Part shown: one piece after another, positions 46,109 through 61,100 of the stretch
How positions within the stretch are numbered: position 1 is the first letter of the stretch
Layout of the letters: every line of letters starts with the position of its first letter
From: Sinonovacula constricta
Taxonomy: Eukaryota; Mollusca; Bivalvia; Cardiida; Solecurtidae
DNA length: 64,000 nucleotides
Reading direction: 5' to 3'
NCBI GenBank assembly: GCA_007844125.1
Contig: CM017572.1
Span: 20,119,934-20,183,933 of the forward strand
Notes under the pieces: generated by a model
What the model was told of the DNA's origin: nothing
The model's database searches: none
Seen by the model: only the letters and a program-made list of their open reading frames with translations
Program-made: the position numbers and the translations under genes

Positions 46109-49100
46109 CATTAATACTGGACTTGTTTGAGTAACGTTGACATTAACGATATGCGCTATAATGAAAAAATACCTCTTCACATGCCACGAATGTACTTCTT
46201 GTAGATTCTATTTAAAAGAGAATATTTTTTTACTTATAAAAATAAATACTGTTAAGATGATACCGATGAATAAAGAACAAAGGAATTTTTAAGTCCAATT
46301 ACTAAAGAATATAGAAAATATTTAGTGTAGACTAACCTGGTACAGGAGTTCCACAACCAGACGAGCGATCCCTGCCATGTGACCAAGGATCAGCCCGAAG
46401 AAAGCCCCCTGGCAATGTTAACAAAACATGCTTTGATATGTTTTACAGCGACAAAGAAACAAACTTTTGTTCAACACTTCAGTCGGAATTAATATCGGAA
46501 TATATATTATACGACGCAAAAATAAGGCGTTCATGATAAATAAGCAAACAATCATAAGTAACAATGATATACGGAATGATTAAATAAATTAAATACAAAG
46601 ATTACAATGAAATAACAACTACAACAGAAATACATTTATAATACAAAGATGCAAACGGATTAACGGCGCTACGAGAAAAAAAGTCATTGACATTAAAGGC
46701 GACGATAATTAAGATAACGATGCTGTTGATGTTGTTGCTGGTTATGCAGTATGAGTAAAACTAGAAACAAGAACAAAGCAATGGATAAGACACGTATCTC
46801 ATTAAAATATTGCATCGGTTGTAGGCTTTTGACTTACAATAAAAACGATCGAGCGAATGAACGAAGTAAATACACACCGCCTCCGTAGTGCGTCGCCAGA
46901 ACAACGAGAGAAGGAAGAGAACTCCGAGCGGGGAGCCAACATACCCCTCCACGGCCACCATGTAACTAAATAATCGGCCGCTCTGTGACGCCTTGACCAT
47001 AGGTACCCACAGAATAGCCACCACACACATGACGATCACAAACAGCCTGGAACCCAAGACACAGAAGACGTAAAACTAGTCATGGACAACCATACTTGTA
47101 TGTTTCCGCGCATAACTACGCTGGCAGTGCCTAGCTATACATGCTCGATATTGTGATACATAGCACCGACCCCAAAAATGTGTGTGTGTCTGTCTGTCTG
47201 TCTGTCTGTCTGTGTCTGTCTATCTGTCTGTGTGTGTGTGTGTGTCTATCTGTCTGTGTGTCTGTCTGTGTGTCTGCCTGCATGCCTGCCTTTTTTTTTA
47301 TTATCAGGTTTTAAACTAAACATTTAAACTTACAGGCAAATACAGTTAAAATAACAACGACACAAAAACAGCAATACCTGGCAATTTTACGTATTGTTGA
47401 AGTCGCTAGTTTAAAGTCCATCTAGTATATTTAGAGTTATTATTCTAAAATTTTATATGTTATCAAAATATTCCGAATTTCTCACCTCGCTGAATTTGCT
47501 ACCCAATTTATAGATGCGTTGGATGAACTACTGTGCTTCTTCAATTGATTTGTCTTTTGCATGTGTTTAATCTAGCACGAAATTGCGCCACACAATGCGT
47601 TTCAATTAAAATGATTTTGGATCGTCATGTATCAGCACTTAATAATAGTTTAGATAACTGTTCATCCTGGCATTATGACGTTTATTGGTGGTATCATCTT
47701 GGCGCAAGCGAAAAGACGAAGACACGAAATGCCATAGTCAATCGACACATCTAAAAACTAATTTATTTGCAAACAATTCTATTTAAATGTAAGTGCTTAA
47801 CAATAAATACTGTAGATCCTGGTCAGACATCAGACCTGGGTCTGTACTAGTTGCCATTGGCATGATAAATTCTTGTTTAGTTAGGTAGGAGCTAACCGGT
47901 GTTGATAAGGAATGTAAAACCTCTTCCGCATTGGTGTGCAACGTTTGTCTTTTTCTTATGTATTTCAAGTGGGAAAGTTGTTCTGATAATCGCACAAGAT
48001 GCAAGAGCAAAAAGAACGCAAGTAGCTTGTTAGAAACCCAATGGTAGTTTGTATCCATTACTCTAACGTTTGCCACATCATGTGTATGTTTTTCACACAT
48101 TTTATTTTTGCAGTATTAATCCCCTAAATCTAGTTGATAAAATAAAGACATTTAAAAGCGTTTTTTTTTTTTTTTTAATTTTTGTTAACTATTATTTTAA
48201 ACAGCTAGTATTAAAACGAGACTTCTACGTTTAATCTAAATACCGCTTATCCGTTCATGACGTCAACGTGTTCCCATCTGTAAGTTGTCGAATAAGACTG
48301 TATTATATGTATTCCATTGTGTTAACAAGTTTTTATTTCTACAAGTATACTATAGATCTTTTCTTTTTACCGTTTCCAATATGAACTAGTTTCTAGTTAT
48401 ATCGAATATATATTAACGAGAACCTATTGCTGTTTGACGTCATGCTGATGCGGACACACACAATGACAAGCACGTGCACTATACAAGCATATTATATTAA
48501 AATACCTTCACTCACTCACTCACTCACTCACTCACTCACTCACTCACTAACTCACTCACTCACACTCATTAACTCACTCACTCACTCATTCCCTCACTCA
48601 CATAATCACTCACTCATTCACTCACACCCCTTACCCGTTCATTTTCACATATACACATTCTTTAACTAAAATAATATACAAAATCATGTCAAATTATTCA
48701 TGTAAATACACAGGTCTTTTCATTTTGAATAAAACAACAACAACAACAGCAGTACCTTAAAATCCAACTTCCCATTTACAACTTTACCCACCTGCCCACA
48801 ATAAGCAACTCCCTTTGCCGAGCGTTTGGTCGGACTTTTCTCCAGATATCCATGGTGAACACTGTACTGGCCGAATTGAAGATAGAGGTCAGAGAACTCA
48901 TGATGGCCGACAACATTACCGCTATCAGCAGCCCACGAGCACCTGCAATCAATTTGTCAAAAAAAAAAAAAAAAACAGTTTCAACAATGATAAAAAGAGT
49001 AACGTTATGAGAAAAATGTCGTAGCAATGCGTACAGTCATAAGTAATAGCGTGATATGTCATACCACGTCGTCATTAACATTATACCTTATGAAACATGG

Positions 49101-52100
49101 TATGTTAAAATATCTGGAACGGTCTAACACAATAGTAGCAAATATGCAACACCGATTTTAAACAACGCACAGTTGTCAGCCATAAATAACAAAAACACGC
49201 TTCGACACACAATGACATGTTTTGTTTAACACCAGTGACATCCTTCGATAAAAATGACACGTTTGTTTAACACCAGTGTCATCCTCCGACATAAAATGTA
49301 CACTATGACACACCGCAACACACTATGACACATCACAACAAACCATGCCCACCATGACACACTATAACACACCACGACAGACTATGACACACTACGACAC
49401 AATGTTACACACCACGACACACTATGACACACCACGACACACTATGACACACCACGACTGACTATGACACACCACGACACACTATGACACACCACGACAC
49501 ACTATGACACACCACGACACACTATGACACACCACGACACACTATGACACACCACGACTGACTATGACACACCACGACACAATGTTACACACCACGACAC
49601 ACTATGACACACCACGACAGACTATGACACACCACGACAGACTATGACACACCACGACACAATGTTACACACCACGACACACTATGACACACCACGACAC
49701 ACTATGACACACCACGACACAATGTTACACACCACGACACACTATGACACACCACGACACACTATGACACACCACGACACACCATGACACACCATGACAC
49801 ACCATGACACACCACGACACACTATGACACACCACGACACACTATGACACACCACGACACAATGTTACACACCACGACACACTATGACACATCACGACAC
49901 ACTATGACACACCACGACACACTATGACACACTACGACACACCATGACACACCATGACACACCACGACACACTATGACACACCATGACACACTAGGACAC
50001 ACCACAACAAACCAAGCACACCACGACTAATTATGACACACAACGACACACTATGACACACCGTGACACACTACGACACACCATGACACACTATGACACA
50101 TCACAACAAACCAAGCACACCACGACTAACTATTACACACCACGACAAACTAAGCAGACCACGACTTGCCATGACAAACCCCGACACACCAAGCACACTA
50201 TGACACACCACGACACACTATGACACACTACGACAAACTAAGCACACCACGACACAATGTTACACACCACGACACACTATGACACACTATGACAAACCAA
50301 GCACACCACGACACAATGTTACACACCACGACACACTATGACACACTATGACAAACCAAGCCCATCACGACACAATGTTACACACCTCGACACACTATGA
50401 CACAGTAGGACAAAACAAGCCCATCAGGGCACAATGTTACACACCACGACACACTATGACACATTAGGACAAACCAAGCCCATCACGACTCAATGTTACA
50501 CACCACGACACACTATGACACAGTAGGACAAACCAAGCCCATCACGACACAATGTTACACACCACGACACACTATGACACAGTAGGACAAACCAAGCCCA
50601 TCACGACACAATGTTACACACCACGACACACTATGACACACTACGACAAACCAAGCCCATCATGACACAATGTTACCCACCACGACACACCATGACACAC
50701 TGTGACAAAACAAGCCCATCACGACTCAATGTTACACACCACGACACACTATGACACAGTAGGACAAACCAAGCCCATCACGACACAATGTTACACACCA
50801 CGACACACTATGACACAGTAGGACAAACCAAGCCCATCACGACACAATGTTACACACCACGACACACTATGACACAGTAGGACAAACCAAGCCCATCACG
50901 ACACAATGTTACACACCACGACACACTATGACACAGTAGGACAAACCAAGCCCATCACGACACAATGTTACACACCACGACACACTATGACACACTACAA
51001 CAAACCAAGCCCATCACGACACAATGTTACACACCACGACACACTATGACACACTACGACAAACCAAGCCCATCACGACACAATGTTACACACCACGACA
51101 CACTATGACACACTACGACAAACCAAGCCCATCACGACACAATGTTACACACCACGGCACAATGTTACACACCACGACACACTATGACATGTCACTCACC
51201 TAGCGGCAAAAGCTCCAGTACCAGTTTTGGATATGCAATATTGCTGCAGCCAACAGGGTTGTCGCAAACAGCCTTACAAACATCGGGGTCCGCACAAGCT
51301 ACCTCGTCTATAAAAAAACAAAAACAGCACTAACAAAAATATAAAGTAATAAACAAGCAATCAAGCAAACAAATAAACGAACGAACGAATATAAATAAAT
51401 AGATAGATAATAACGGTGTTATTTTTTTATCCAATATTATTCATCTGCTCAAAGACTCTTCAGATTGCCCTTGTACAAATACACGGAAAGACAAACAACA
51501 ACAAATAACACATACAGTTTCCAACTCCTTTTGTTACCCTTATATTTAAATGTCTGACGATTGTACGAAGTGAAGTAACATATGTTGCTGTTACAAATAT
51601 TTTTGAACTTTTTTATATACAATTCTTAGTTTATTAGACATGATTAAACCTTCAAAACAGTTAATTAAGGCGACTTGGTCATTGTTCAGTTTAGATACCT
51701 GGCACACAGAACCACGCGCACAATATATTTATTTAAATTATTGTGTCAGTATCACGGCAATAGGTGCACTTATATGACTGACATATACTTCTACGCATGA
51801 CGCATGTTCCTGCAGGCGAAGTTTAGAACTTAACTATGCAGTTGAGATTTTAGAAGAAGAAATACTAAACTATGGCAACGTATTTAACTATCCCAGTCTG
51901 TAAACAAAACATTTTAGAGACAGCATTATCACAGTTAACTTAGTAACAAGAGGTCACATTTTAATCTATTACACACTGTGTGTTGAAAATATAAGATTTT
52001 GAAAAAAATGCATAATAACATAAAATACGAGCAATGCACCTTAAAGCCAGCATATATTACGTCATGTACATGTATATGCATTTGGACACCTTGTCGTTTC

Positions 52101-55100
52101 TAATCTACGCTGGTATAATAAGTTTCAAAATCACCTTATCTTGGACCGAACTCGGCAACAGTCCTGTCGCTTTTGTTTATGTATATCGGCTTATTGTTTT
52201 CCTATTATTCATATCCATCATAACAACTTTCTAATCGAAGAATTTTAAACTGAAACTGAAATGACAATAACAACCAGATCACAGTTAGAGGAGTTTGCGA
52301 AGTTTAACTTTCACTAAATGCTTTTCATGCCAGGCCTTTACCAGTGTTATAAATCTTATCAACAAATCGTTGGCAAATGACATAAATAGATATTTAATGT
52401 ATTTATGAGTGGTTATAAAATGAGACAGTGAGTGCACTAAATAAAAAAATTATACTTCATATTGACGTATCATATTATAAGCGACTAAGTCTAAGGGATA
52501 AGTATTAAACATCCTCAAGCCACACGCGCGTAGACATTGCGCCAGAAGACTGCTGATATATCACTGACGTAGTCGGTATTTAAAATTCGGCTGTTTGGCC
52601 ATTGTGCCATCAAAGATTTTGAGCTGTGGGGTTAAAAGTGATTAAATTACCTGAGCAAGAATAAGAAGACTAACCAGTCAACTATAATCATGGGCAATGC
52701 AGCAGGAACCCTCAATGGAAGCGATGACAATGTTAGAGCTTTTGAAGTTTTGCCGAGAAAGCCGTCTTCAATAGCAGCAAAACCTTTGTCGCAGTCCTCC
52801 TCTCCGAAAGACCAAGTTCTCGAAGACATTGCATGTTTCAATCATCTAGACAGCATAAAATACTACAACGAAGCCACGGGTGACGTTTTCTGCGAAAAAT
52901 GTTTCGAGGAAGATGTTTACCAGAAGGACAAGGACAAAATACACGACATTGAAGAATTTGTCTGCTCGTTCAAATTTAAGCAGATTGAAATCCGCAGCAA
53001 GCACGAGTTTGATCAGAAGAAAGCCAAGCTTCAAGATGAACTGAGCCGCGCTGGAGACTATCGCAAACGTGTGGAGAGCAAGAGACAAGAACTCCACAAA
53101 GAAGTGAAGACTTTTGAGGGCGACTTGCAGGTCTTGGTGCACCATCTGGCTGAAGATCTTCAGCAGAAAGTCGACGACGTCTTGGATGATAAATCTGCCA
53201 AGAAATTCCAATGGCTGTCTGATTTAGAATCACAGCTTGAAAACGCTGATCGTCTTTCGGAGCACAGGAACCTGATGAAGAGCAAGTCTGCGGCTTTGCG
53301 ACTGAAGGCGCTTTTGGACTACCAAACGGCGATACGATCGGTGAGAACGGCAGAAGATGAGTCAACGGATCCAGAGGATCTGAAGCTCGACATCAACTGC
53401 GATCTGACGCTAAAGGATATACTGGGGGAGAGAAATATCTACCGAGCTGTAGAACTGGGAGACTTCGTAGAGAAGGAGTCACTTGTGATGGTTAAGGGCA
53501 AGAAGTAGATGGATAGGAAAGTTGACGGTGATGGGGCCGACAGTAATGGATGTAAGTGGTGACGGCAGTGTTATTCTTCGTTTTGTCATACTGTTTGGCG
53601 GATATGGATTTTTACATTTTCCTTTCTTTTGGGTTAAATACTTTTTTCATAATTTCGAACTTGGAAGTTATAAAGAGCGAATTATGGTGAGTTTGACACT
53701 TTTGGAGGATAAAAATGCCTCATCATTCTTTAACATTTAGAAGTACAATTTAGAATTCACCGATGCTGCAAAGTTAAGTTATGAATACAATTGTTGAAAC
53801 GTGAAAAAATATGTAATCTTTCTCTTCGATAAAGGACACAATGACAGGTGGATATCGTTTTAGTTCCGAACCATAAACCATTCGTATAAGCACAGTTGTG
53901 TTGAGTGGCATTTGGATAGTAGTACATAACTGACATTTAGCACGCAAATAATAAATAATTAAATACGTTGTTTCAGTCGAATACTAACGTGACACGATCA
54001 AAGAGGAGGAGGCCTGTTAACTATAAAGAGGAGTATTCTTATCTTGTTTTGAGATAAATTATAAAATGTGTGATTTCTGATTTTCTATTACAAACGTATC
54101 TCACTTTCTGAGCAAGTCAACAGTATCTAAAAAATCCTTTCATAAATGTGTTTTTTCCCGTTTTTATATAATGTACCTGGTTGAATTTTTTTAACATACG
54201 TGCATGTGAATAGGTAACAATTTAATTTGATTAAAAAACAATAAAGTACCATAAAACGCAATTGTTTCGATTGTTAATGAAAATAAAACTATTTTGAAAG
54301 TAAATATAATTTTAATGTGATTTTGATTATCGTGTTTCTTTTTGTTAATATTACAGCACATACACAAATATTTAAAACATTTTGAATTTTTAAGAGATGC
54401 TCACGCTCACGACATGTGAACAAATATATTGTTTTTTTTGCAGTTTAGCTGTTTGATTACTAAGGTGACAACATGAATTCCATAATTATACAATCGAAAT
54501 CTGTGATAGCTCTCTCTTATCTGTGATTTGCTCTTTTATCTGTAATTTATGCTTATTACTTAATAGGAAATAAATATTGTTTTTTAGTCAATTATGTGTT
54601 TTCGTAAATATTAAATTGTGTATCCTAATTATATTCGTAAATATTGTACCTGTGGTTTAACTATCAATGTAACCTATTTTAGTCAGGTGTCCCTGCATGG
54701 ACACGCCTGGTATGATAATGACATTGGACCGTTTTCCAATCTTGGCTTATCACTATTATTAAAACATAACATTTATTTATATTATACACATTCTTAATAA
54801 TGTCTATTGTCTAAATTTTCTTGTTTGCTGTATAATATGTGAGATTTATATACTTTTATAGAACAGGTACAACTATCTTGTGTCTCCCTTCATATAACAA
54901 CGTTGCAGTGATTTACATTTATTCATTTCAAATTGATTCAAAAAAATTATAATTAACATTATAATGATTTCAATACCTTAAGACCGCTTTATTGTTTAAT
55001 CACGACTGTGTACGTTTGTGCTGTCAATTTTTTTAAAAAAATATATAAGGTTTACTTTTCACGAACATAACTGACTACTGGATCTACTTATTTACATAAA

Positions 55101-58100
55101 CTTATAAACATATATTTTATTCTGCGTGTTTCTTATTGTTAATTTTGCTGTTAATTCAATTACACTTGTTATGCAATGATTACGTTATTTACATGCTACT
55201 CTGTTACATTGATTTTGTTATTTTTACAATGGTCTATATGCGCCATGACGTTGTTTTTATTCAAACGTTTGATTATGTCTATTTATCCCACCATCTCTGT
55301 AAATATCGGTTGATATAACCCGTGTGATAAAGATGAGCTTTATCAACCGATATTCGCGCACCTGCTCTAAGCCGGACTACTTTTTTGACGAAACGATCAG
55401 GAATTATGCTTGTGGTCACCCCAAAAGCCTCGTGCTTTCTGATTTTCTTAGCCTCGCATGATTACATTTATCTATATCAACACTAACCTGGTATTCTCTA
55501 TTTATGTGTCTATGTAAATGCTATTGTAAATCCTCTTAATTTCGTCCTGTTCAGTTTAACTGGTATTCCGTCATGCTATTCCGTCTCTTTGTGTAGACTG
55601 GCGGTTAATATTGTATACTTAAATGTATATCTACAAGTTCATTATTTTAAACAGTACGAAACATTTACAGACTGACAAGATAATATTTGTTTTGGTAAAG
55701 TAAATAAAATAAAAAAATAAATTTATTGTGAACGATTATCCATATATTTACGTAATTCTGACGTCTCAGTTTTTTTAGAAAACCTTGAATAAAATATTTG
55801 TGTGAACCAAAGGCATAAAGTGTTCTTCGTCGTTTTCTTAGTTTAATCGTAAATTGAATAATTATTTTACAATTTAGATATACACATTGAACATACTGCA
55901 ATTTACTTAATAAAATAAAAGTTTTTTTGATTTTTAAATTCAAGAAATAAACATTTTCTTTAGAAGAAGTGCATTTTCTCAAAAACACTTATTTCAACAA
56001 AATATCACTCGTTCTCGAATGTTCGATCCTTCGGCCTTTACCAATCTAACAAGGCTTTGCTAGCTTTTAATATTCCTGTACTCTTTACCATTCAATAGAA
56101 TGGCCCTAACAATTGAAAAAGTAATATTTAGTTACATATACTTCCATCTGGAAACATTTTTAATGTAATTTAAACTTATTCTTTGATATTTTATGATAAA
56201 TTAATTTACTTTACTCAACATGTAAGTTTCTTCGTTGCTGAAAAAATCTTTATGTAATATGTATTTTTTTCTATCTTTGTTATGACAACTGTTTTATTTT
56301 TAAACTAATTTGAATTTAAACAAATTAACGTGTGACTTATCGTATCGGTCGGAGACTGTGCGAATAAACTTGGGTGGTCACCGTCGCAATACGCGAATAA
56401 AGCAACCGTCGTTGGTTAAACTCCTTGTTACAACGACCCTATCGGATTAGGCCAAAAAAAAGTTAGATAATTTAATTGAATTTTTTGTATTGTACCGTTA
56501 AGCTTGCAGTACTTTCAAATAAATGATATTATAAGACAGGTGCTCTAAAAGGGGTAAAATGATGTTCACAGTAACCAAAATAAGGTGTTGGTAACGGTTT
56601 TCTCGATTCTCGAGAATGTAGATGTTTTTATATTCATATAGAGTCATAAGCATATTAAAACAGGCACTGTTGTAAAATTTTAAGTTAAACATTAATCAGT
56701 GTTTCTTCAGTGCCAAAATCAGAATTTATTTAATTGTAAAATTTGACAGGGCCACTATCAATATACCGTCAAAAAGTTATTCGTTTCCTTGGTCGAATAT
56801 TGTCAAGTATAAACATGCAAATAAACAGTCCAAAAACGATGTTAAACAATGTCTACCGCATAAAGACCCGGATCTGATGTAGTTTGAAGAATAGTAAGTC
56901 ATTCTCAATTTTCATCTTTGAAACTACTCATCAATGTAGAATGTACAGTGATGAACTATCCAGAATTTCGATTTTTTTCCCGGGGCTCTTTTCAACAATG
57001 TATTTTCTGTTTCTTCCCGTTTTAATACCACTTTCATGCTAAACTCCTAAAGCATTATTTTAAACTTAAAAGTTAGAGCCGTAATACAGGCGTTAGATCC
57101 CGAAAATTCACATTTGTTTCTTAATTAGATCTACATAGTTTAACAGCAAAACAACAACAACAACAACAACAAAACAACAACAAACGACTAAAGTGACATC
57201 ACTTGAAGACATTTTCACATGGTAGTCTACTGAATATGAACATAATAGAAATGAGACACACTTGTCTTATAATGAATATATTGTTGATGTTCACATTTTA
57301 TTTGATGATTATGACGATGATTATAGATATTTCGACGATAATTGCATTGATGATAATATTAACGGACGTGATGTTCTTAGATAATAAATGAGGGCGATGA
57401 TGATGATGGTGGGGTATATTATTACGACTATTATGTTGACTATGTTCATGAAGATTGTCAAGTTGTGAGGATGTTGCTGTTGTTGTTGCTGTTGCTGATG
57501 CTGACTATACTTTACCTGGAAACAAGATTCTGCTAATCATGCCGGGGAAGACAAGCAAAAACAGGGGAAGCAGCTTCAACAGTCCTGCCAGCAGTGACCC
57601 ACCTTTAGCCTGGGCTAGTGTTCGTGCCGCCAGGGAGCGCTGTACTATCACCTGGAAAATACACATGCCGCATTTTATGAAATACTGAAGTAGAATACGG
57701 AAATAGCAATTGGTTGTTATATAATAACTAATTATAATTAGTCACTGATTATAACCGTCATAGCGATCAGAAGGTAAATGACACACTGAACCACACGCTC
57801 CCTATATATAAGGTAAATATATATAGTGATGTAAAGAGTCTTCTGGTAGAAATATAACATGTTCGTGGTCTCACAATTTTATGTAATTTATGCTTAACAT
57901 CTTAACAGCTAGTTTCATTTTTCAAAATAAGGTCAGTGCATTCTATCTCCTCTGGCTCACATTGCCCAGTCCTAATCAGAGTCTTAAACTTTATACTTCC
58001 TCCCAAATTTACCCTAAGGTACTAACTTTCCTGCGTCGTGACCACGCACCGTCATTCTAATATATCACGTGAGTATTATTAACTATTGTCCTTATACAGA

Positions 58101-61100
58101 ACTAGTCTGGAGGGTCGGTCCTGACCAACCCATCAACCTGTAACTGGCTAGTCCATATTTGTAAACAACTAATTTGGTAGATTTTTGCATAACAATGAAC
58201 ATAGCGTACTCCTCAATAAATGAAGTTCTTTTTCTTTAAAACGTTATTATTAAGTACAAGGTACTATTACGAGGTATACTCGGGGTATTTGGCAATATTA
58301 TATGACAATGCGAACCGAAATGAGAGATACTAATACATTTTTTTCATTTCGAATATAAGGAATGGCTGCATGGAAATTGTTTTTTTTTTTCGTGAAATCT
58401 GTGGTTCCCTTCAACAGGAAAAAAATGCATGCGCGTGGTGTATGATGTCTTACCTGGTCACAGCACCAATACCACAGACATCCGAGTGAGGACTGAAGTA
58501 CGAGTCCCGGCCACGGTTGGTCCCCAGTAACCGGGTCTTGAAACACATGAAATGCGTCCTCACGTGGCAAACCGCACGTCGTGTTATTACTACGCACCGC
58601 CGGAATGGCATCAAAATACAGTCGCTCTAGATTCATATAACCTCCGATTTTCACAAAACCTAATGAACAAAATCAATTAGGTTAATGATTGTATATGTAT
58701 CTTTTTTAAATAACGACATGGTATAACAGTTAATAACATTTGAACATATAGATATGTATTCTAACATTTAGTAGTTAAACTGATTTTCAAAAATAGTATT
58801 GGCCATTGTTCTTTCTAAATTTATCCACTTATGATTACATTCATTTAAGATTTGTAAACGTCCGTGCTGCAAAGACCACTTGCCACGTGCTGTATTGCTA
58901 CTATTTACTTTCTTGGATCAACTGCAGAATGGCCAACCTCTTTTGTTGTTGGTAATAAATTTAAACCTCCTAGTGTTCTAAGTTAAACCAAAGGGCATAT
59001 AGCGTGGATCGGGTAGTATATTCTAAACCAGACTAAGGGAAATAAAAATCCAGGTTTTGTGAAGTACAGCTCACAAACGAATAACTGATCAAACTATTCC
59101 TTTTCAAACACGACTTTGTGTACGATATTTTGCCTAAAGTGTAGTGAGAATGCACAGCTGCTTAGGCCATTATTTGTGGGGAAAAAACAACAAACAATAA
59201 CGGTTGTCATTCTTTCCAAAGATCACGAACAGCGAAGGCATAGATCGTCCTGCAATTAAAATTAACGTTTGAAACAAAAACATTGGCGTTAAATTCAGTG
59301 CCGGTCACACCGATCCTCACCCCGCGATTCTGGGCTACTTTTCTCACGTATGAGAGTTGTGGGGCAATCAACTTACCCCGGATGTATAGCTTACATATCG
59401 GATGGTGCCTCCGACACCGCCTAAAAGAAAACTTACTGGAAATCATGACAACGAAAGACCCCACCAACATTACGGCAGTCTGGAAGGTATCCGTGTACAT
59501 GACCGCTGTCAGTCCACCTGTAATAAGAAAAGGGGTGTGGGCACCTTAAAGAGCATGTTATATTTGTTTTCAAATGTTTTTGATTATTTTATTGTAGCGA
59601 AAGAGCTAAACCTTAGTTGGAAGATCATTTTTCGTGGCCTTATTTCTGTTTTATTATCAGAGATATAATATGTGCTTAAAGGTAGTGTCCGACAGTTTAG
59701 AACACAATTATGTTTCTTAAACGATCAAATTAATTATTGTTATGTGAAAAGTCCCGCGAGATGTTGTTTTTTATGTCCTACAACTATGTGAAAGATGAAG
59801 CATAAAACCTCACTCGGACTTTCAAACATGTATTTCCTATCTGGCGCCGTATGACCTATTAAGTGTCGGTGTGCCGTAAAACCCAAATAAATTTCCTATC
59901 TGAGCCCGGCGCACAGTATCTTTAAACTAAGAAAACCGCGTGACACCTTACCTTTAAGATAACGTTAATCATCATCTAGCTAACTCGCTCCGAAGTCAAT
60001 ATCTTTTTTTTACCAGAAATCTCCATCGTGCATATTTATAGATTTGGGAAGAATGAACACTTTGTGGGATTTACTTCACAGTTTGTTCTATATTTCAATT
60101 TAGGTAGTGTTCAATTTCGTCATAGATTTAAGAATGGGCTTCTGTAGAAATTGCTCATGAATCCCCTTAAACAATGGCAAGATATTGTTACGTGTATTTG
60201 ATACAGGAAAACTGTCGGACGCCACATTCAAATTTAATGGGATCAATGGAGTCATTTAACACAGAATATTTAATAATGAATAACGTTTTTTTTCAAGGGA
60301 GTTACATGCCCAAACTTCCTTACTCAAACGTTATAGATTTATGTATTAGTTTTAGACAAGGAGTCTTCAGATCTTAGAACTTCCTTATACATTAATGATT
60401 ATACAATGTATGCTATATCATAGTTATTGAAAACAATGTCGTATGACTTACCATTGTTTACAAAATAAATAGCTTAAATCAGTACTTTTATTTGCACTAA
60501 ACAACTTTAAAACATGACATTCAACTACAGAAAGAATAGCTGAACTATAAAAAGAACGTATCGCGATTTTTTACCTTAATGCTATGATGCAATTAGTCAA
60601 AGGCTTAATCACATTGTTTACCGATCACAAATCAAATGGCAAATGTTAAATCTGCCGCTTCGTATACAAAGAAAAGATATGAAAGAAACTCCCAGATCAT
60701 GGTAATTGCTACATTCAGATGGAATGTACGCTTGATTGATGCTCTATTTAACTGCATTAAGAGAAAATCTGCTAATCAAGTGATACTTTTTGTACAGTTC
60801 TGTCAATAAAATTGGCCATGATATTCCATGGCTCTAACTGAACGAACAATTTTTTAAAAAATGCGAAAGTGTGGCATTTTTCTGGATGGGCAATTTATTT
60901 TCATGCTAGCCCCTCATATAAAGGCACCCGGTTCCAAGCCCACTTGATGCAATTTTAACATTGTTGTTTAATAAATTGCTTTTCTTTCAATTACATCCCG
61001 AAAGTAATACTATTTTTATTTTGTAAACTTTGTGAAATTGTCAAATGACAAGGAACTGACAGATAGACCTTTGAAGTGGAATTTGACAATTTAAATAAAA

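Larger units (their letters stand above)
54246..57515. other. Transporter intron remainder, mostly featureless
   Basis: AT-rich, only chance frames. The visible structures are the hairpin at 55302-55354 and a (CAA)n run near 57150-57182. Confidence 0.4.

Noticed and set aside
45980..46180. 66-codon poly-Leu frame
   Set aside because: Translation of the (AAT)n microsatellite.
49300..51190. CRISPR-like array
   Set aside because: Units are contiguous satellite repeats without unique spacers, and the DNA is animal.
55665..55988. 107-codon Lys/Ile/Tyr-rich minus-strand frame
   Set aside because: AT-rich composition typical of chance frames, no motif and no splice context.
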